A stretch of DNA of 64,000 nucleotides, taken from positions 7,146,067 through 7,210,066 of the forward strand of contig OZ038469.1 in assembly GCA_964036295.1 (NCBI GenBank). Direction: 5' to 3'. Made by a program: the position numbers and the translations under genes. Numbering within the stretch: the stretch's first letter is position 1; every line of letters starts with the position of its first letter. The notes under the pieces were generated by a model. It searched no databases, was not told where the DNA came from, and saw nothing but the letters and a program-made list of their open reading frames with translations. The DNA is from Plumapathes pennacea. Taxonomy: Eukaryota; Cnidaria; Anthozoa; Antipatharia; Myriopathidae. Of this stretch, positions 49,975 through 61,300 are shown piece after piece.

Positions 49975-50160
49975 GAGAATATTGGCGTCAAATTTAGCAT
50001 GTTATGGCGACTCTCAATTAACGAGCGGAGGCCTGGGACTAAGTGTCTTGCCTCCACATACATGGGGGCTTGTGGTGGCCGCGAGGAACTGGGGGAAAAC
50101 GAATACCACATGTAGGGAGATTTTGTGGCGGACGGCCACCCTAAGAAACTAGAAGTCGGT

Positions 50161-50192
50161 ATCGCTTCTCGGCCTTATGGCTAAGATCAAGT
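50161..50192 (+). pseudogene. U2 snRNA: U2 5' fragment, interrupted by element E
   Basis: The first 32 nt of U2, ending GATCAAGT. It resumes at 55895 with GTATCT; 2-3 bp are lost between. Confidence 0.92.
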
Positions 50193-50328
50193 TTTCTTAG
50201 TTTGTCGTAAGTTTCGAGATAGCTCCTTGGTTTCTGATCGGCCGTTCATTCCTTTTGGTGTCTTGGATATATAGCCGTTTTAGCTCCAAGATACAATTTT
50301 AGTTTTTATTTTTCGCGTCTCCAACTCA

Positions 50329-51516
50329 ATGTCTGGCGGATTCACTCCACGCCGGACCGTACGGCTCTTCCCTGACGGCGAGGATGTCGACGTTTTGGAA
50401 ATCGCCCATGCTCTGACAGAGCAGAAGGAGAGCATTCAAGGCATCCAGCCTCGCTTTGGAGGGAAATGCTATGACGTGACCTTCAGAGATAACATAAGCG
50501 CCGAAACAGCGGCTTCAACTGGCCTAGACATTGCTGGCCGCCATTTTGACCTCAAGGTAGTAGGTCGAAAGAACCTTGACGTGTCGGTGTTTGTCTCGTG
50601 CGAGTTCCCCGACGTATACCTGATCGAAGCCCTGAAGCAATACGGGGAGTTCAACCTCAACATACGACATCTGTATCTGAAGGAACCTGGGTTTACCCAT
50701 ATAGAAAACGGTATAAGGGTCATCACCTTTACCAAGATGACGAAATCTCTCCCGCCCATGCTAGTCTATCGCAACACGCCACTGAGCTTTAGATACACTG
50801 GCCAACCCAAGGTGTGTTTCAAGTGTGGCTCGGCTGAACATTTAATCAGGGAATGCCCGAAGAAAAACAAGCGCCAAGTCCCGGTGGAAACCGCCGACGA
50901 AGCAGTTCCTGCGTCTGAGGAAACCGGGAACGTTACACAGCGCGAGGAAACCGCGGACAACTCGTCCTCACACGAAATGGATGAGGACGAGCGGAAAGGA
51001 ACCAAACGAGCGCGCTCGTCTGACAACGAACCAGCAGCGAAGCACAGCACCCCAGCAGCTACTTCACAAGACACTCCAGAACTTTTCACTCCTGCACCTT
51101 CGGAAACTCCAGCAACATCTAACACAGCATCTAACACGGCATCTAACACAGAATCAATCAGCTCACAACCCACAACTGAACCTCCCTTTCAACCCGTCAC
51201 CTCTGGGCCCACCTACAAGAAATTCATCGAGGCGCTCAAGAACCGTGGAAAAAACCGTTCTCAGCTCGTCAAGGTGATCGACGGGGGCGTTTTTTACCGG
51301 GCTCAAGGACTTTGGCTCCAGTACCAATATGGGGACTTCGCCGACAGCTCCCGGGCCGCTCAACAAGGCTACTCAGACAAATGTTTGGAGGAGTGGCGGC
51401 GCGTACACGGGCAACTTCGCCAGGACGCCTTCGCCGAGATGCTGACACTGTACCAAGACCTAAGAGACAAATTTGTTTTATTCCCGTCGAAACCCTCTAA
51501 AGTTTCCCAATCTTAA
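50329..51516 (+). CDS. Element E ORF1: single-knuckle protein with a C-terminal domain
   Basis: 395 aa from ATG 50329 (MSGGFTPRRTVRLFP). The N-terminal ~150 residues may be the same kind of fold as in the other families. One CCHC knuckle C163/C166/H171/C176 follows, then a Ser/Thr/Glu-rich linker. Unlike the others it has an ordered-looking C-terminal ~100 residues (YKKFIEALKNRGKNRSQLV... to ...LYQDLRDKFVLFP) rich in charged and aromatic residues, of unknown function. ORF2 starts 5 nt after the stop. Confidence 0.87.
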   Translation: MSGGFTPRRTVRLFPDGEDVDVLEIAHALTEQKESIQGIQPRFGGKCYDVTFRDNISAETAASTGLDIAGRHFDLKVVGRKNLDVSVFVSCEFPDVYLIEALKQYGEFNLNIRHLYLKEPGFTHIENGIRVITFTKMTKSLPPMLVYRNTPLSFRYTGQPKVCFKCGSAEHLIRECPKKNKRQVPVETADEAVPASEETGNVTQREETADNSSSHEMDEDERKGTKRARSSDNEPAAKHSTPAATSQDTPELFTPAPSETPATSNTASNTASNTESISSQPTTEPPFQPVTSGPTYKKFIEALKNRGKNRSQLVKVIDGGVFYRAQGLWLQYQYGDFADSSRAAQQGYSDKCLEEWRRVHGQLRQDAFAEMLTLYQDLRDKFVLFPSKPSKVSQS

Positions 51517-51521
51517 TCATC

Positions 51522-54500
51522 ATGTATCCTTTCACCGTATTTGTAGTCCTAATGGCTTTATCTATATGTTCGCTTAATGTAAATGGTATTCAGGAAAGGT
51601 CGAAGCGGAGTAAAGTATTTGCTTCGCTTCGAGCTAAGAATTGCGACATTTATCTTCTGCAGGAGACGCATGTACAGAGCGTGTCCGAGGGAGAACAGTG
51701 GGAGAGAGAATGGGGCGGGCGAGCAATCTTCTCGCCCGGCCCAAACCGCTCAGCTGGCGTGGGTTTACTCATTGCCCCACGGTCACAGCTAAAAGTCGCT
51801 AGCCACCGAACGGATAAACAAGGGCGCCTAATTTCGGCCAAAATTCAATCTCTTGCATCACCCAATTCGGATTTCCAAATCCTCAACGTCTACGCGCCGA
51901 ACATAGTGTCTGCCCGCAGGGAATTTTTTGACACCTTTGGCAACACATTTTCCCAAATGTGCCGCTCGTGCTGGGTGGCGACTTTAATTGTGTACCTGAT
52001 GTGCACAGAGATAAGTTTGGCGGTGATGACATCTTTGGGGACAAAGGCATCACTGAGCTAAATTCCTTCACAGCGGCCAATTCTCTGATTGATATTTATC
52101 GTTCTTAATTCCCAAACACCTCTGTGTACACTTGGGTTAATGGACCCCGTACCGTCGGCTGTCGGCTTGATCGTTTCTACGTGCCGCAGTCATGGAAAAT
52201 GCAAGTTTCCGAAGTGACTGTAAAACCTTTCGCTTATTCGGACCACTCGTTGGTACAGATGATGTTCACCGTGGGGCATTCAAAGTCCCGCGGGAGGGGC
52301 GTCTGGAAATTCAACACGTCTCTTCTAAAGTCAGAATTGTTCTGCGAAGAGACTGAATTTCCTAAAGCACTGGCGGACACAGAGAGCGTCCTATACAGAC
52401 CCCAGGGTCTGGTGGGACGCGAGGAAATTGTTTATCAAACAGATAGCAATTGACCACAGTGTCCGCCGTGCGAAAGACCGGAGATCCAAAGTGGCCGCCC
52501 TGGAGACCGAGTATCAAGATATTTTAAGTAAAGTCGATTCAAGCGACAGCGCTCAGCGTGCTCGATTGCTGGAGATCAAGGAGTCCCTTCAGGCAATGGA
52601 GGATGAGCGCATAGAGGGAATAAAAATTCGGAGCAAAGAAAATTGGCTTGAATTTGGCGAAAAACCCACCAAGTATTTCTTTCAATTGGAGAACAAAACG
52701 CAAACAAAACATGCCATTAATGCCCTGCGGGTTGGCGCGGTCACTGTCACGACCGATAAAGAAATACTTGCCGAAGCTTTGGATTTTTATAAGGCCCTCT
52801 ATACGGAAGAACCTGTTGACGAGGCCTGTCAGAACTGGCTCCTCGGTCAGTTAGATAAAACCTTGGCATGCAAAGACCAAGCAAAATGCGAAGGCGAACT
52901 AACACTCTCCGAGTGTTATGACGCTCTCAACTCGATGGAGTCTGGCAAATCTCCTGGTCCGGATGGTTTGCCTGCTGAGTTCTACTTAAGATTCTGGGGT
53001 CACCTAGGGCCAGATCTTGTCAACACGCTGAATTAGAGCTACGACAAAGGCGAGCTCTCAGTAACACAGCGCCGAGCGGTCCTCCGACTTTTGTTTAAGA
53101 AGGACGACCCGGAGCTGCTGAAAAATTGGCGACCAATCTCTTTGCTGAACGTGGACTACAAGATCGCCACAAAATGTTTAGCGACCAGATTACGCACAGT
53201 TATCCGGCATGTGGTCTCTGAAGGTCAAATATGCGGGATACCTGACCGCAGTATTTACGAAAATCTTTTTTTGATTCGCGATATGATTAATTACGTGCAG
53301 GAGAAAAACCTTCCCCTGGCACTTATTAGTTTAGATCAGGAAAAGGCTTTTGATAGAGTCAACCGCCGCTTCCTCGGCAGGATCTTAGAAAAAATGAATT
53401 TCGGTCCGAGCTTCCGGCGCTGGATTGAAGTCATTTACGCAGGCACGCAATCGGCTATTGTAAACAATGGCTGGCTGTCCGATTATTTCACGCTCACCAG
53501 AGGGGTGCGACAGGGTTGTCCCCTGTCGCCTCTTCTGTACTGTTTAGTGGCTCAAACTTTAGGCCAAGCTATCAGGAACGATAAATTTATTGAGGGAATT
53601 CAAATCCCAGGGTCATTTGGCAAGGAGAGTCGCATCTCCCAATATGCCGATGACGGAACCCTGCTGCTCCGGAATAACTTTTCAGTTGACCGAGCTTTCG
53701 GTATAATTGAATCGTTTGAATGGGGTTCAGGCTCCAAACTGAATCCTGATAAGACTGAGGGGATCTGGGTAGGCTCTAAAGCCGGTCAGTCCACAGGTCC
53801 GCAGTCCAACAAAATGTCTTGGCGTTCAGACAAGATTAAAGTCCTTGGCCTGTTTTTCGGTAACGGAAAACTTGACAGGGCAAATTGGTCTGATCGCGTG
53901 AAGAAATTGGAAAAGCGCCTGAACTGTTGGAAATCGTGCACTCTTTCCCTCAAGGGAAAGGCAATGATTGTCAATACTTTGGGCGCTTCTGGCCTTTGGT
54001 ACACAGCCACAGTTTTGCCGATGCCCAACTGGGTTTACACGCAAGTCTATCAGTTAATCTGGGACTTCCTGTGGTCAGGTAAAACTGAACTTGTGAAGCG
54101 TGAAACCTGTACACTGCCCTGTGATCAGGGCGGCTTACAGGTCATAAATCCTGCGGAGAAAGCGAAGGCTCTCAAGCTGCGCTGGTTTCCTTGCTTGGGA
54201 AATCCAGCATACACCGCCAAATGGGCGTATTTCGGATGTTACTGGCTCGGTTTGCCGATCGGTAAATTGTTGCCGGATTGGGGATTCCTTCGGGATAACT
54301 CCCGACCGAAATACGTGGGTGATAATCGACCCAGAATCTACAAGAAGCTTCTAACTGACATCGACAGGGTCAAGTCTGACTTGCCTCAGCTGCAGGACTA
54401 CCGAGTAAAAACTTTTTATCTTCTGCTTGTTCGGTCTCCGGGCCAATTAGCTTGTGAGTCCACGTGGGCTTCGGAGCTCGGGCTTCGACTCACGTGGACG

Positions 54501-55012
54501 GATCTCTGGCCCCGTATCTACGGTGGTTTGAATCACAACAAAGAATGCGATGTAGCGTGGAAGATCGCTCACGGAGTCCTTCCAACAAAGGCGTATTTAC
54601 ACACCTGGAAACGACTTCGTTTGAGTGAACGCTGCTCGCGCTGTAAGGCACGGGAAACGATCTCTCACATCTTCCTCGACTGCGCTCAGGCGCCTTCTGT
54701 GTGGGGATGGATGTCGCAATTTACTTCTAAAGTCACTGCCATTAAATTAGAACCAGCTACTGTCCTGCTCGGCCACGGCTTATCCTGGACGAAGCAGGAC
54801 AAACACAAATCGCTATTATTTTTATATTTAATTAAGGTCACTCTTAATACCCTTTCTCACACACCGAACTCACAACGCAAATCACTCAAACGGTTCGTTT
54901 TCGAATCAAATCAGCATACAAACACAACACAACAGACAAATTTACCCAATCCTGGGCAATAAATAACGCACTCTGCTCTATCACGGAGGGCAAGCTAGCT
55001 ATTCACATTTAA
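51522..55012 (+). pseudogene. Element E ORF2: endonuclease/RT, several lesions
   Basis: ATG at 51522, or more likely MALSICSLNVNG at 51552. A frameshift lies near 51960, before GGDFNC (51974). TAA is at 52106-52108. A second shift near 52400 restores the frame at WWDARKLFIKQ. TAG is at 53034-53036. Another shift lies in 54820-54960, after which the native end ...WAINNALCSITEGK... stops at 55012. Motifs: LLQETH, SDHS, LFKKDD, LDQEKAFDRVN, GVRQGCPLSPLLYCL, YADDGT, and C-X2-C-X7-H-X4-C (CSRCKARETISHIFLDC). Confidence 0.9.
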
Positions 55013-55170
55013 TTTGCAGAGTCACGCTCGCGTGATTTGTTTCTAATTAGTTTCTAATTGTTTTTGAGGACAGTCACCCAGTGACTACCCCGTTACCCTA
55101 AACACGGTACTCTTAAGTACCTGCTAAACGGCCCCAGTGCCGATATTTCGTGATTATTATCGATTTTTCC

Positions 55171-55254
55171 AAAGTTAAGCCCGTTCCGGTGGGGACAATT
55201 TTTGGATGGGTGACCGTCAGGGAATACCTTGATCGAGTTTCCTTTTTCATTTTT
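55171..55254 (+). repeat. 5S-derived segment 1 in the element E 3'UTR
   Basis: AAGTTAAGCCC, GGATGGGTGACCG and GGGAATACC occur in the order and near the spacing of 5S rRNA from box A to the 3' end. They are followed by TTTCCTTTTTCATTTTT, matching the flank and terminator of the 5S genes in this array. It is in the sense orientation of the element. Confidence 0.88.
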
Positions 55255-55327
55255 AGCATTTTCAATCAGCTATATCTCACTCGTTATTAATTTTCAATTC
55301 ATAATTTTTGTTACATGATTTAGTCTA

Positions 55328-55404
55328 CCGCATAGAGTCAACCTTTCGTCCATAACTAAACTTATGCAGGTCTGGGCGTGCCTGTAGTACCGGGCTCTAT
55401 GCGG
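55328..55404 (+). promoter_or_regulatory. Nested 3'UTR stem-loop 1, element E
   Basis: The outer stem CCGCATAGAG (55328-55337) pairs with CTCTATGCGG (55395-55404). The inner hairpin is GCAGG-TCTGGGCGTG-CCTGT (55366-55385). The loop is identical to D1, with changed but paired stems. Confidence 0.75.
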
Positions 55405-55431
55405 CTTATGACCCTTATAATTCACATTTCC

Positions 55432-55515
55432 CAAGTTAAGCCCATTCCGGCGGGAACAGTTCTAGGAAGGGTGACCGTCAGGGAATACCTTGATAGAGTT
55501 TCCTTTTTCATTTTT
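55432..55515 (+). repeat. 5S-derived segment 2 in the element E 3'UTR
   Basis: A second copy of the 5S-like segment (AAGTTAAGCCC, GGGTGACCG, GGGAATACC, TTTCCTTTTTCATTTTT), more diverged in the middle. Together with 55171-55254 and the sequence between, it forms a tandem duplication of ~250 bp. Confidence 0.85.
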
Positions 55516-55588
55516 AGCACTTTCAATCAGTTAGATCCCACTTGTTATTAATCTACACTCAATAATTTTTGTTACATGATTTAGTATA

Positions 55589-55665
55589 CCGCACAGAGTC
55601 AACCTTTCGTCCATTAAAAGACTTATGCAGGTCTGGGCGTGCCTGTAGTACTGGGCTCTATGTGG
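55589..55665 (+). promoter_or_regulatory. Nested 3'UTR stem-loop 2, element E
   Basis: CCGCACAGAG (55589-55598) pairs with CTCTATGTGG (55656-55665), with one wobble and one mismatch. The inner hairpin GCAGG-TCTGGGCGTG-CCTGT (55627-55646) is identical to copy 1. Confidence 0.7.
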
Positions 55666-55894
55666 CAAAATTACCATAATTCACTTTAAATAGAAAAAGA
55701 AAAATAGCACATAAATATCATTAAAAGAGGGAATACCCCTCGCAAAAACAACAAAAACATATCAAAATCTCAAAATAGTAACTTGCATGTCGGTCGGCTC
55801 CAGATGTCTATCTGTCTGCTGACTCAAAGTTATGTAAATAAAAATAAATAAACGGGGAGCTTCGGCTCCTTCAGTTTTAAAAAACAAAAAAAAA

Positions 55895-56051
55895 GTATCT
55901 TTTCTTATCAGCTTAATATCTGATACGCTGCTCATTGAGTGGCTCAAATATTAAACTGATTTTTGGAACTGGGCTGTGGAATAAAGGCTTGCCTCGTCCC
56001 AGCCACGGGTTGTCTTGGTATAGCACTACCTCCGAGTACGGCCCACTCCCC
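55895..56051 (+). pseudogene. U2 snRNA: U2 3' segment after element E
   Basis: U2 from GTATCT to the 3' end, with T for G at 55901 (ATCTTTTC for ATCTGTTC) and GGAATAAAGG. Non-functional without its 5' part. Confidence 0.92.
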
Positions 56052-56239
56052 TCCGGGGGAACCCAATAAAAGCAAAGAGAACATTGGGATAAAGGCCTGG
56101 GCCCCTAGTGCGTCGGTCCTGGCACACTTTAGCATGCAAGGCGGCATAGAATGGACGCTTGGAAGGGTGGAAGGGTCGTCCCATAAGGAAGGAAGCGGAT
56201 GTGCGGTCGGCTCAGTTGTTTTGTGGACAAAACAACTTC

Positions 56240-56258
56240 ATACTTACCTGACACGGGA
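56240..56258 (+). pseudogene. U1 snRNA: U1 5' fragment, interrupted by element B2
   Basis: The first 19 nt of U1. The left duplication copy 56242-56258 has GACACGGGA where the right copy (62183-62199) has GACGCGGGA, one change since insertion or by array exchange. Confidence 0.93.
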
Positions 56259-56543
56259 TCATCTCGTTGGCGCGGGTTCAAGTTGTTGGAGTTTCAGCCA
56301 AGTCAATCAAGCAAAGGATTTGTAAGCCCTTCTTCCTTTTTTTCTTTTTCTTTCTATCTCTTGTTTGCTTTTTGCCGCCACCCTCCTGCGGACTTCATGC
56401 TCAGTGCTTGCACTGTAACCCAGGGTAAGCGCTTTTTCATTCTTCTCTTGTTCCGACCCTTCGGTGGATGAATGCTCGGTGGCGTTTTTGCCTTTCCTTG
56501 GTAAACTCGTCACCGTAACACCAAGTAAGGAACTCTCTTGGCC

Positions 56544-57950
56544 ATGGCCTCCTTGCAAGCGCCATTCACTGTCCCGCCTTCGGCGGTGCCAAGGCCAGCT
56601 ACTGTACTGGTCACTTTACCTGAGGACCTTGTCCACGTTACCGATCGTAAGGAGTTTGTCTCCCGTTTAGCTGCAAAGTCCCAAATTAGGGATATTAGTT
56701 GCGTCCAAGCAATGCCAAATGGCGTATTTAGAGTTACTTGCAAAAGTAGAGACTCATACAACTGGCTTACAGTTAATGGGCTGTCAGTGTGCGGTCAGCA
56801 GTGCACAATAATGGAGGCTCAACCCTCCTTCACCTATGTACGTGTGTTTAATTGCCCTTTCGAAGTACCGCCAAAAGATATTGCCGAAGCTCTTGCCTTT
56901 TGGGGAAAAGTTCACGAAGTCCGTCACGAGTTTGATCGCGATTTTAAAACACTGGCTACAGGGACCCGATCAGTCAAGATGAAGTTGACTGGGGCTATCC
57001 CTATGAGATTATACATCAAGCGGTATCCGTGCAACAATTGGTACCGCGGCCAGCCAAAAGTCTGCAGGATATGCCGTGATGAAGATCACGAGGCCCCTCG
57101 CTGCCCACTGAAGGGCAAGTGCCTCCGTTGCCGCCAGGAGGGCCATGTGTCCAAAAACTGCAACAATGCTTGGGGCACAGTTGTGAATGCCAACGTTCCC
57201 CCGAATATCGAAGATCCTCCTCAGGAGGAAAATGTCCAGCCTCAAAACATCGAAGCTCCCCAGGAGGCAAACGCCCAGCCTGTGAACAGCAAGACCCCAG
57301 ATGTTGTAGAGGACACTCAACCTGAGAACCCCGAAGCTCCTTCTCAGGTGGAAAACCCTCAGCCAGTAGTCACTGTAGTTCCGCCCCAGGTGGAATCCGC
57401 TCAGTCTGTGATCACTGAGGCCCCCATCCAGCTAGACAACACCAGAGCTGCGTCCCCAAACACGGCTAACAATGTAGAATCCGAAAGTGATCTCGCCCTT
57501 CTTGCCGTTGATCTGGGTATAACCCTGAACCAGGACCCCGATCCTTCAGCAGGAGAAATCGAGGTGACAACCGTGGCTGAAAGTCAGGAAATGGAGACCG
57601 AACAGTCCACTCCATCACTCTCGCCACCCCGTAGTTTGTTTAAGACACCAAAGGCCCCAGAGTCGTTGTCAGCATCCGTGAATACCTCTACACCCTCTGG
57701 GTCTTCAACCTCTAAAGCTAGCACACCCGTACTGGATGACGATGGTTTCATTTTGGTTAACCGCTCCAGACGGAAATCTGCAAAAGAACGAGCAGTGGAA
57801 TCTTGGCCAAATAGCCACTCTCACTCTCGCTCACGCCCTTGCTCCAACTCTACTTCTTCCATGGACAACGGTGACCTCTCCCGCTCACGATCACCGCCAA
57901 AGAAAGATCTTCGTGCCCCCAGAAAGGCAAAGCATAGACCCACCTCATAA
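56544..57950 (+). CDS. Element B2 ORF1: CCHC protein with RS-rich tail
   Basis: 468 aa from ATG 56544 (GCCATGG). Same domain order as B1 ORF1, with knuckles VCRICRDEDHEAPRC and KCLRCRQEGHVSKNC. The RS tail is slightly shorter (HSHSRSRPCSN, DLSRSRSPP). It ends TAA directly followed by ATG, as in B1. Confidence 0.9.
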   Translation: MASLQAPFTVPPSAVPRPATVLVTLPEDLVHVTDRKEFVSRLAAKSQIRDISCVQAMPNGVFRVTCKSRDSYNWLTVNGLSVCGQQCTIMEAQPSFTYVRVFNCPFEVPPKDIAEALAFWGKVHEVRHEFDRDFKTLATGTRSVKMKLTGAIPMRLYIKRYPCNNWYRGQPKVCRICRDEDHEAPRCPLKGKCLRCRQEGHVSKNCNNAWGTVVNANVPPNIEDPPQEENVQPQNIEAPQEANAQPVNSKTPDVVEDTQPENPEAPSQVENPQPVVTVVPPQVESAQSVITEAPIQLDNTRAASPNTANNVESESDLALLAVDLGITLNQDPDPSAGEIEVTTVAESQEMETEQSTPSLSPPRSLFKTPKAPESLSASVNTSTPSGSSTSKASTPVLDDDGFILVNRSRRKSAKERAVESWPNSHSHSRSRPCSNSTSSMDNGDLSRSRSPPKKDLRAPRKAKHRPTS

Positions 57951-58307
57951 ATGGCGGTCTTTCATATTTTCTGGGCTTGTCCCTTTTCACCCTGGTTTAC
58001 CTTTGTAATGAAGGTCTTATTTTCAATTTATCATTATTACTGTATATTATTAATAATAACTCCAATTGGTAATGTGGGCAAACCCCCACATGGGTACAGT
58101 GAGCAAACCCTCACTATATGGTTGTGGGCAAACCCCCACTATAAAATAAAGCGGGTACAGTGGGCAAACCCCCACTCTAGTCTAGTTTATCTAGTTATAA
58201 TACAGCGTAAAGTGGGCAAACCCCCACTCCTGACCAATATTGTCATTCTCCTATACATCTTGTATATTGGAGAGCTGTTCCTGATGGCAGCCCCTTCTAT
58301 ACCATAA
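57951..58307 (+). CDS. Element B2 linking frame (hypothetical 118 aa)
   Basis: Same as the B1 frame except one residue in the hydrophobic segment (Leu to Ser). It ends in the TAATG overlap with ORF2 at 58305-58309. It stays open although ORF2 is decayed, but the two copies are too similar for this to show selection. Confidence 0.5.
   Translation: MAVFHIFWACPFSPWFTFVMKVLFSIYHYYCILLIITPIGNVGKPPHGYSEQTLTIWLWANPHYKIKRVQWANPHSSLVYLVIIQRKVGKPPLLTNIVILLYILYIGELFLMAAPSIP
58072..58228 (+). promoter_or_regulatory. Hairpin array, five CAAACC stem-loops, element B2
   Basis: The same five stem-loops as B1 (38038-38194), with no change in stems or loops. Confidence 0.8.
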
Positions 58308-61300
58308 TGGCTGTTCTACTTCTATCAGTCAATGCTAATGGGCTGAGAGACCCAAATAAAAGAGCCTCCTTTCTGCACTGGCTTCAGCTCTGCAGACCAG
58401 ACATAGTTTGCCTGCAAGAACTGCATGTAAGAGACGAGCCAGAAGCTTCCTCCTGGTTCTCGTCTACTGGATACTCTTTTGTGGCCTCGCCGGGAACGGT
58501 AAAGTCACGTGGAGTTGCCATCTTGTTCCACCCTTCCCTCAAGGAGCCAAATTTTGGCAAAACAACTCTGGCCGCTTTTCAATGGTTGAATTGGAATCCT
58601 CAAAGGGGACATTCAGGATAGCCACTATCTATGCCCCCAATCGTAATCCAGAGCGAGATAGCTTCTTTGACGAAGTATCCAGCACTCTCGACCCAACAAT
58701 CCCCACCTTCCTTTGTGGGGACTATAATGCTGTTTTTGACCCCCTGGTTGACAGGCGCGGCTCCCATTCTCTCCCCTCGTCCTCGAGAGAGAGCTGTGGA
58801 ACCCTAAAACGCATGTTCGAACACTCCGGCATGACGGACATTTGGAGGCTCCTCCATCCCGACCTCCAGTGCTTCACATGGACCAAACCAGATGGCAGCT
58901 GCGCCTCGCGCATTGACATCATAGGCTGCCCTTCGTCTTGGTCTTCCTCTATCTCAAAATCAGACATAATTGTCTGTCCTTACTCTGATCATGATGCTGT
59001 CTCTGTTCACTTCTCTATACCTGAGCGTGTCTCGAGAGGCCCAGGCTCTTGGAAATTTAACACCTCTATCCTTGAGGAGCCGGGCTATATTGAGCTGATC
59101 TCTTCCTTCTGGTCCACTTGGAAAAATGAGAAAGGGTCCTTCCACTCCCTCCAAACCTGGTGGGATGTGGGTAAATTCAAGATCAAGAACCTCACAGTTA
59201 ACTACTGCACAGCCCGCCAGCGGACAAAGCGAAAAAAGACGAGAAGAACTCAACAATAGGGCTAAAGCCCTAAAAGCACAAGTTGATCTGGGTAGTACTT
59301 CTGCACTAGATGATTACAAAGATGTGATAGAGGAGCTAACAGCCCTAGACCTTGATGAAGCCAAAGGGGCCCAAATTAGAGCCCGTGCCAGATGGTGTGA
59401 GGAGGGCGAAACATCGTCCGCGTTTTTCTTCAGGCTCCAGAAGAAACGCTTATGTGACTCCCACATCTCGGGTGTCCGCCGCCCAGAAAAATCAGTCTCT
59501 ACAGACCTGTCAGACATTCTCGAGGCCTGGTCCACGTTTTACAAAAAATTATTCAGCTCAGTTATGACAGCGCCGCTCAAGAAGAGCTACTCGCAAACCT
59601 CGAGTCCTCTCTCTGTGAAGATGAGGCTGCGCTTTGCGAAGGACCGCTTACCCTTGAAGAAGCTAATACAGCTCTAAAAGGTATGGCCCACCAAAAGTCA
59701 CCAGGTCTAGATGGCCTTCCTATGGAGTTTTACCTGGCCTTTTGGAACGTCCTTGGTGAGGACCTAGTGTCCGTCCTAAATCGCTGCCATCTCTCTGGCA
59801 CCCTCTCTCTTTCACAGAGGAGAGGTCTGATAACTTTGGTCTTCAAAAAAGGAGATCGCTTAGACATGGCAAACTGGCGGCCCATAACACTCCTGAACGT
59901 CGATTACAAAATCGCCGCTAGAACCATTGCCGGCCGCCTACTAAAGGTCATTAGCCGCATTGTTTCTCCTGACCAAACCTGTGGCGTCCCTGGTCGCTTC
60001 ATTGGTGAGAATGTGCGTCTCCTTCAAGACGCCATACAGTTTGCCACCGAATATAACTTACCTCTTGCTATTTTGTCACTGGACCAAGAGAAAGCATTCG
60101 ATCGAGTAGAATGGCCATTTCTGGTGGCCACACTCAATCGATTGGGCTTCGGCCCTTCCTTCATAAAGTGGGTTCAAACATTTTATACGGGCCCCCAAAG
60201 TGCCATTAACATCAACGGCCACACAACAGAAATCTTCAGCTTATCTCGAGGTGTGCGTCAGGGTTGCCCCCTGTCCCCACTACTGTATGTATTAGTGGCA
60301 GAAGTCCTTGCCTGCAACCTCCGGGCGTCTCCCATGATCAGAGGCATTAGAGTTCCTTGATCCACGGAAGAATGCCTGACTTCTCAATACGCAGATGACA
60401 CATCTCTTATGCTCACCACGGAAGAATCTATCCGCGAAACATTTAAGGTTTATGATAAATACAAACGCGCCTCAGGGGCAAAGCTCAATCTTGCGAAGTG
60501 CAAAGGCCTCTGGGTGGGCGCCTGGCGCCATCGCATTGACCCTCCCATCAATCTGCAATGGTCGTCTGATAAAATTCACTGTCTGGGTATCTACTCCGGA
60601 AATGCCCCTCTTGAATCTGACAATTGGACCCCAAGGCTCCAATCCTTTCTGAATGTTCTCTCTTCCTGGCGCCAACGGAACTTGTCCTTTCAAGGCAAGT
60701 CTTTAATCGCCAATGCCCTGGCCCTCTTGGGATTATGGTATGTAGCCTACCTAATCCCAATGCCACTCTGGGTCCTCAAGGAAATTAATAAGCATTTATT
60801 TGACTTCTTTTGGCATGGGAAAAAAGAACTTGTTGCCAGAAACATCGTTTGCCAACCCCGATCGGCTGGCGATTTCTCCGTAGTGGATACAGAGACCAAA
60901 ACGCAAGCCCTACATGCCCAGTGGGTAAAGAGATACATTTCAACACCAGCCAAGTGGACACTGTTCCTGACCTTCTGGGTGTGGAACTCCCTCCGGGCAA
61001 CTTTTGAGGACGTTCTGTCCAGTCCTGGTTCTTTCAACCTCAACCTCTTAACTGACATATATAAATCAGTCTTTTCTGCTTGGGATGCCCTGGGACGTCG
61101 CCGCACTCCCTCCCTGGACACGTTTGTCTTTGACGGTGACCCTTGTGGCCAGCCTGTCACCATATCGGGGCTAAGCACAAAACTTGCCTACCAGCTGTTG
61201 CTTGGCAAGAAGGCAAAACCGCCACATTGTGTGGCTAAAATCTTCCCTTCCTTTGGACCATTGTACTGCCCGGAAACTTGGCAACAAGTTTCTATCTGTC

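Larger units (their letters stand above)
50193..55894 (+). mobile_element. Retrotransposon E, U2 branch-point site (degenerate)
   Basis: A 5702-bp non-LTR element of a family distinct from C, in almost the same U2 position. ORF1 is open with one zinc knuckle; ORF2 has several lesions. The 3'UTR (55013-55894) has two ~250-bp tandem units, each with a 5S-derived segment and a nested hairpin, then a UUCG-loop hairpin GGAGC-TTCG-GCTCC (55856-55869) close to the A-rich end. Confidence 0.92.
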
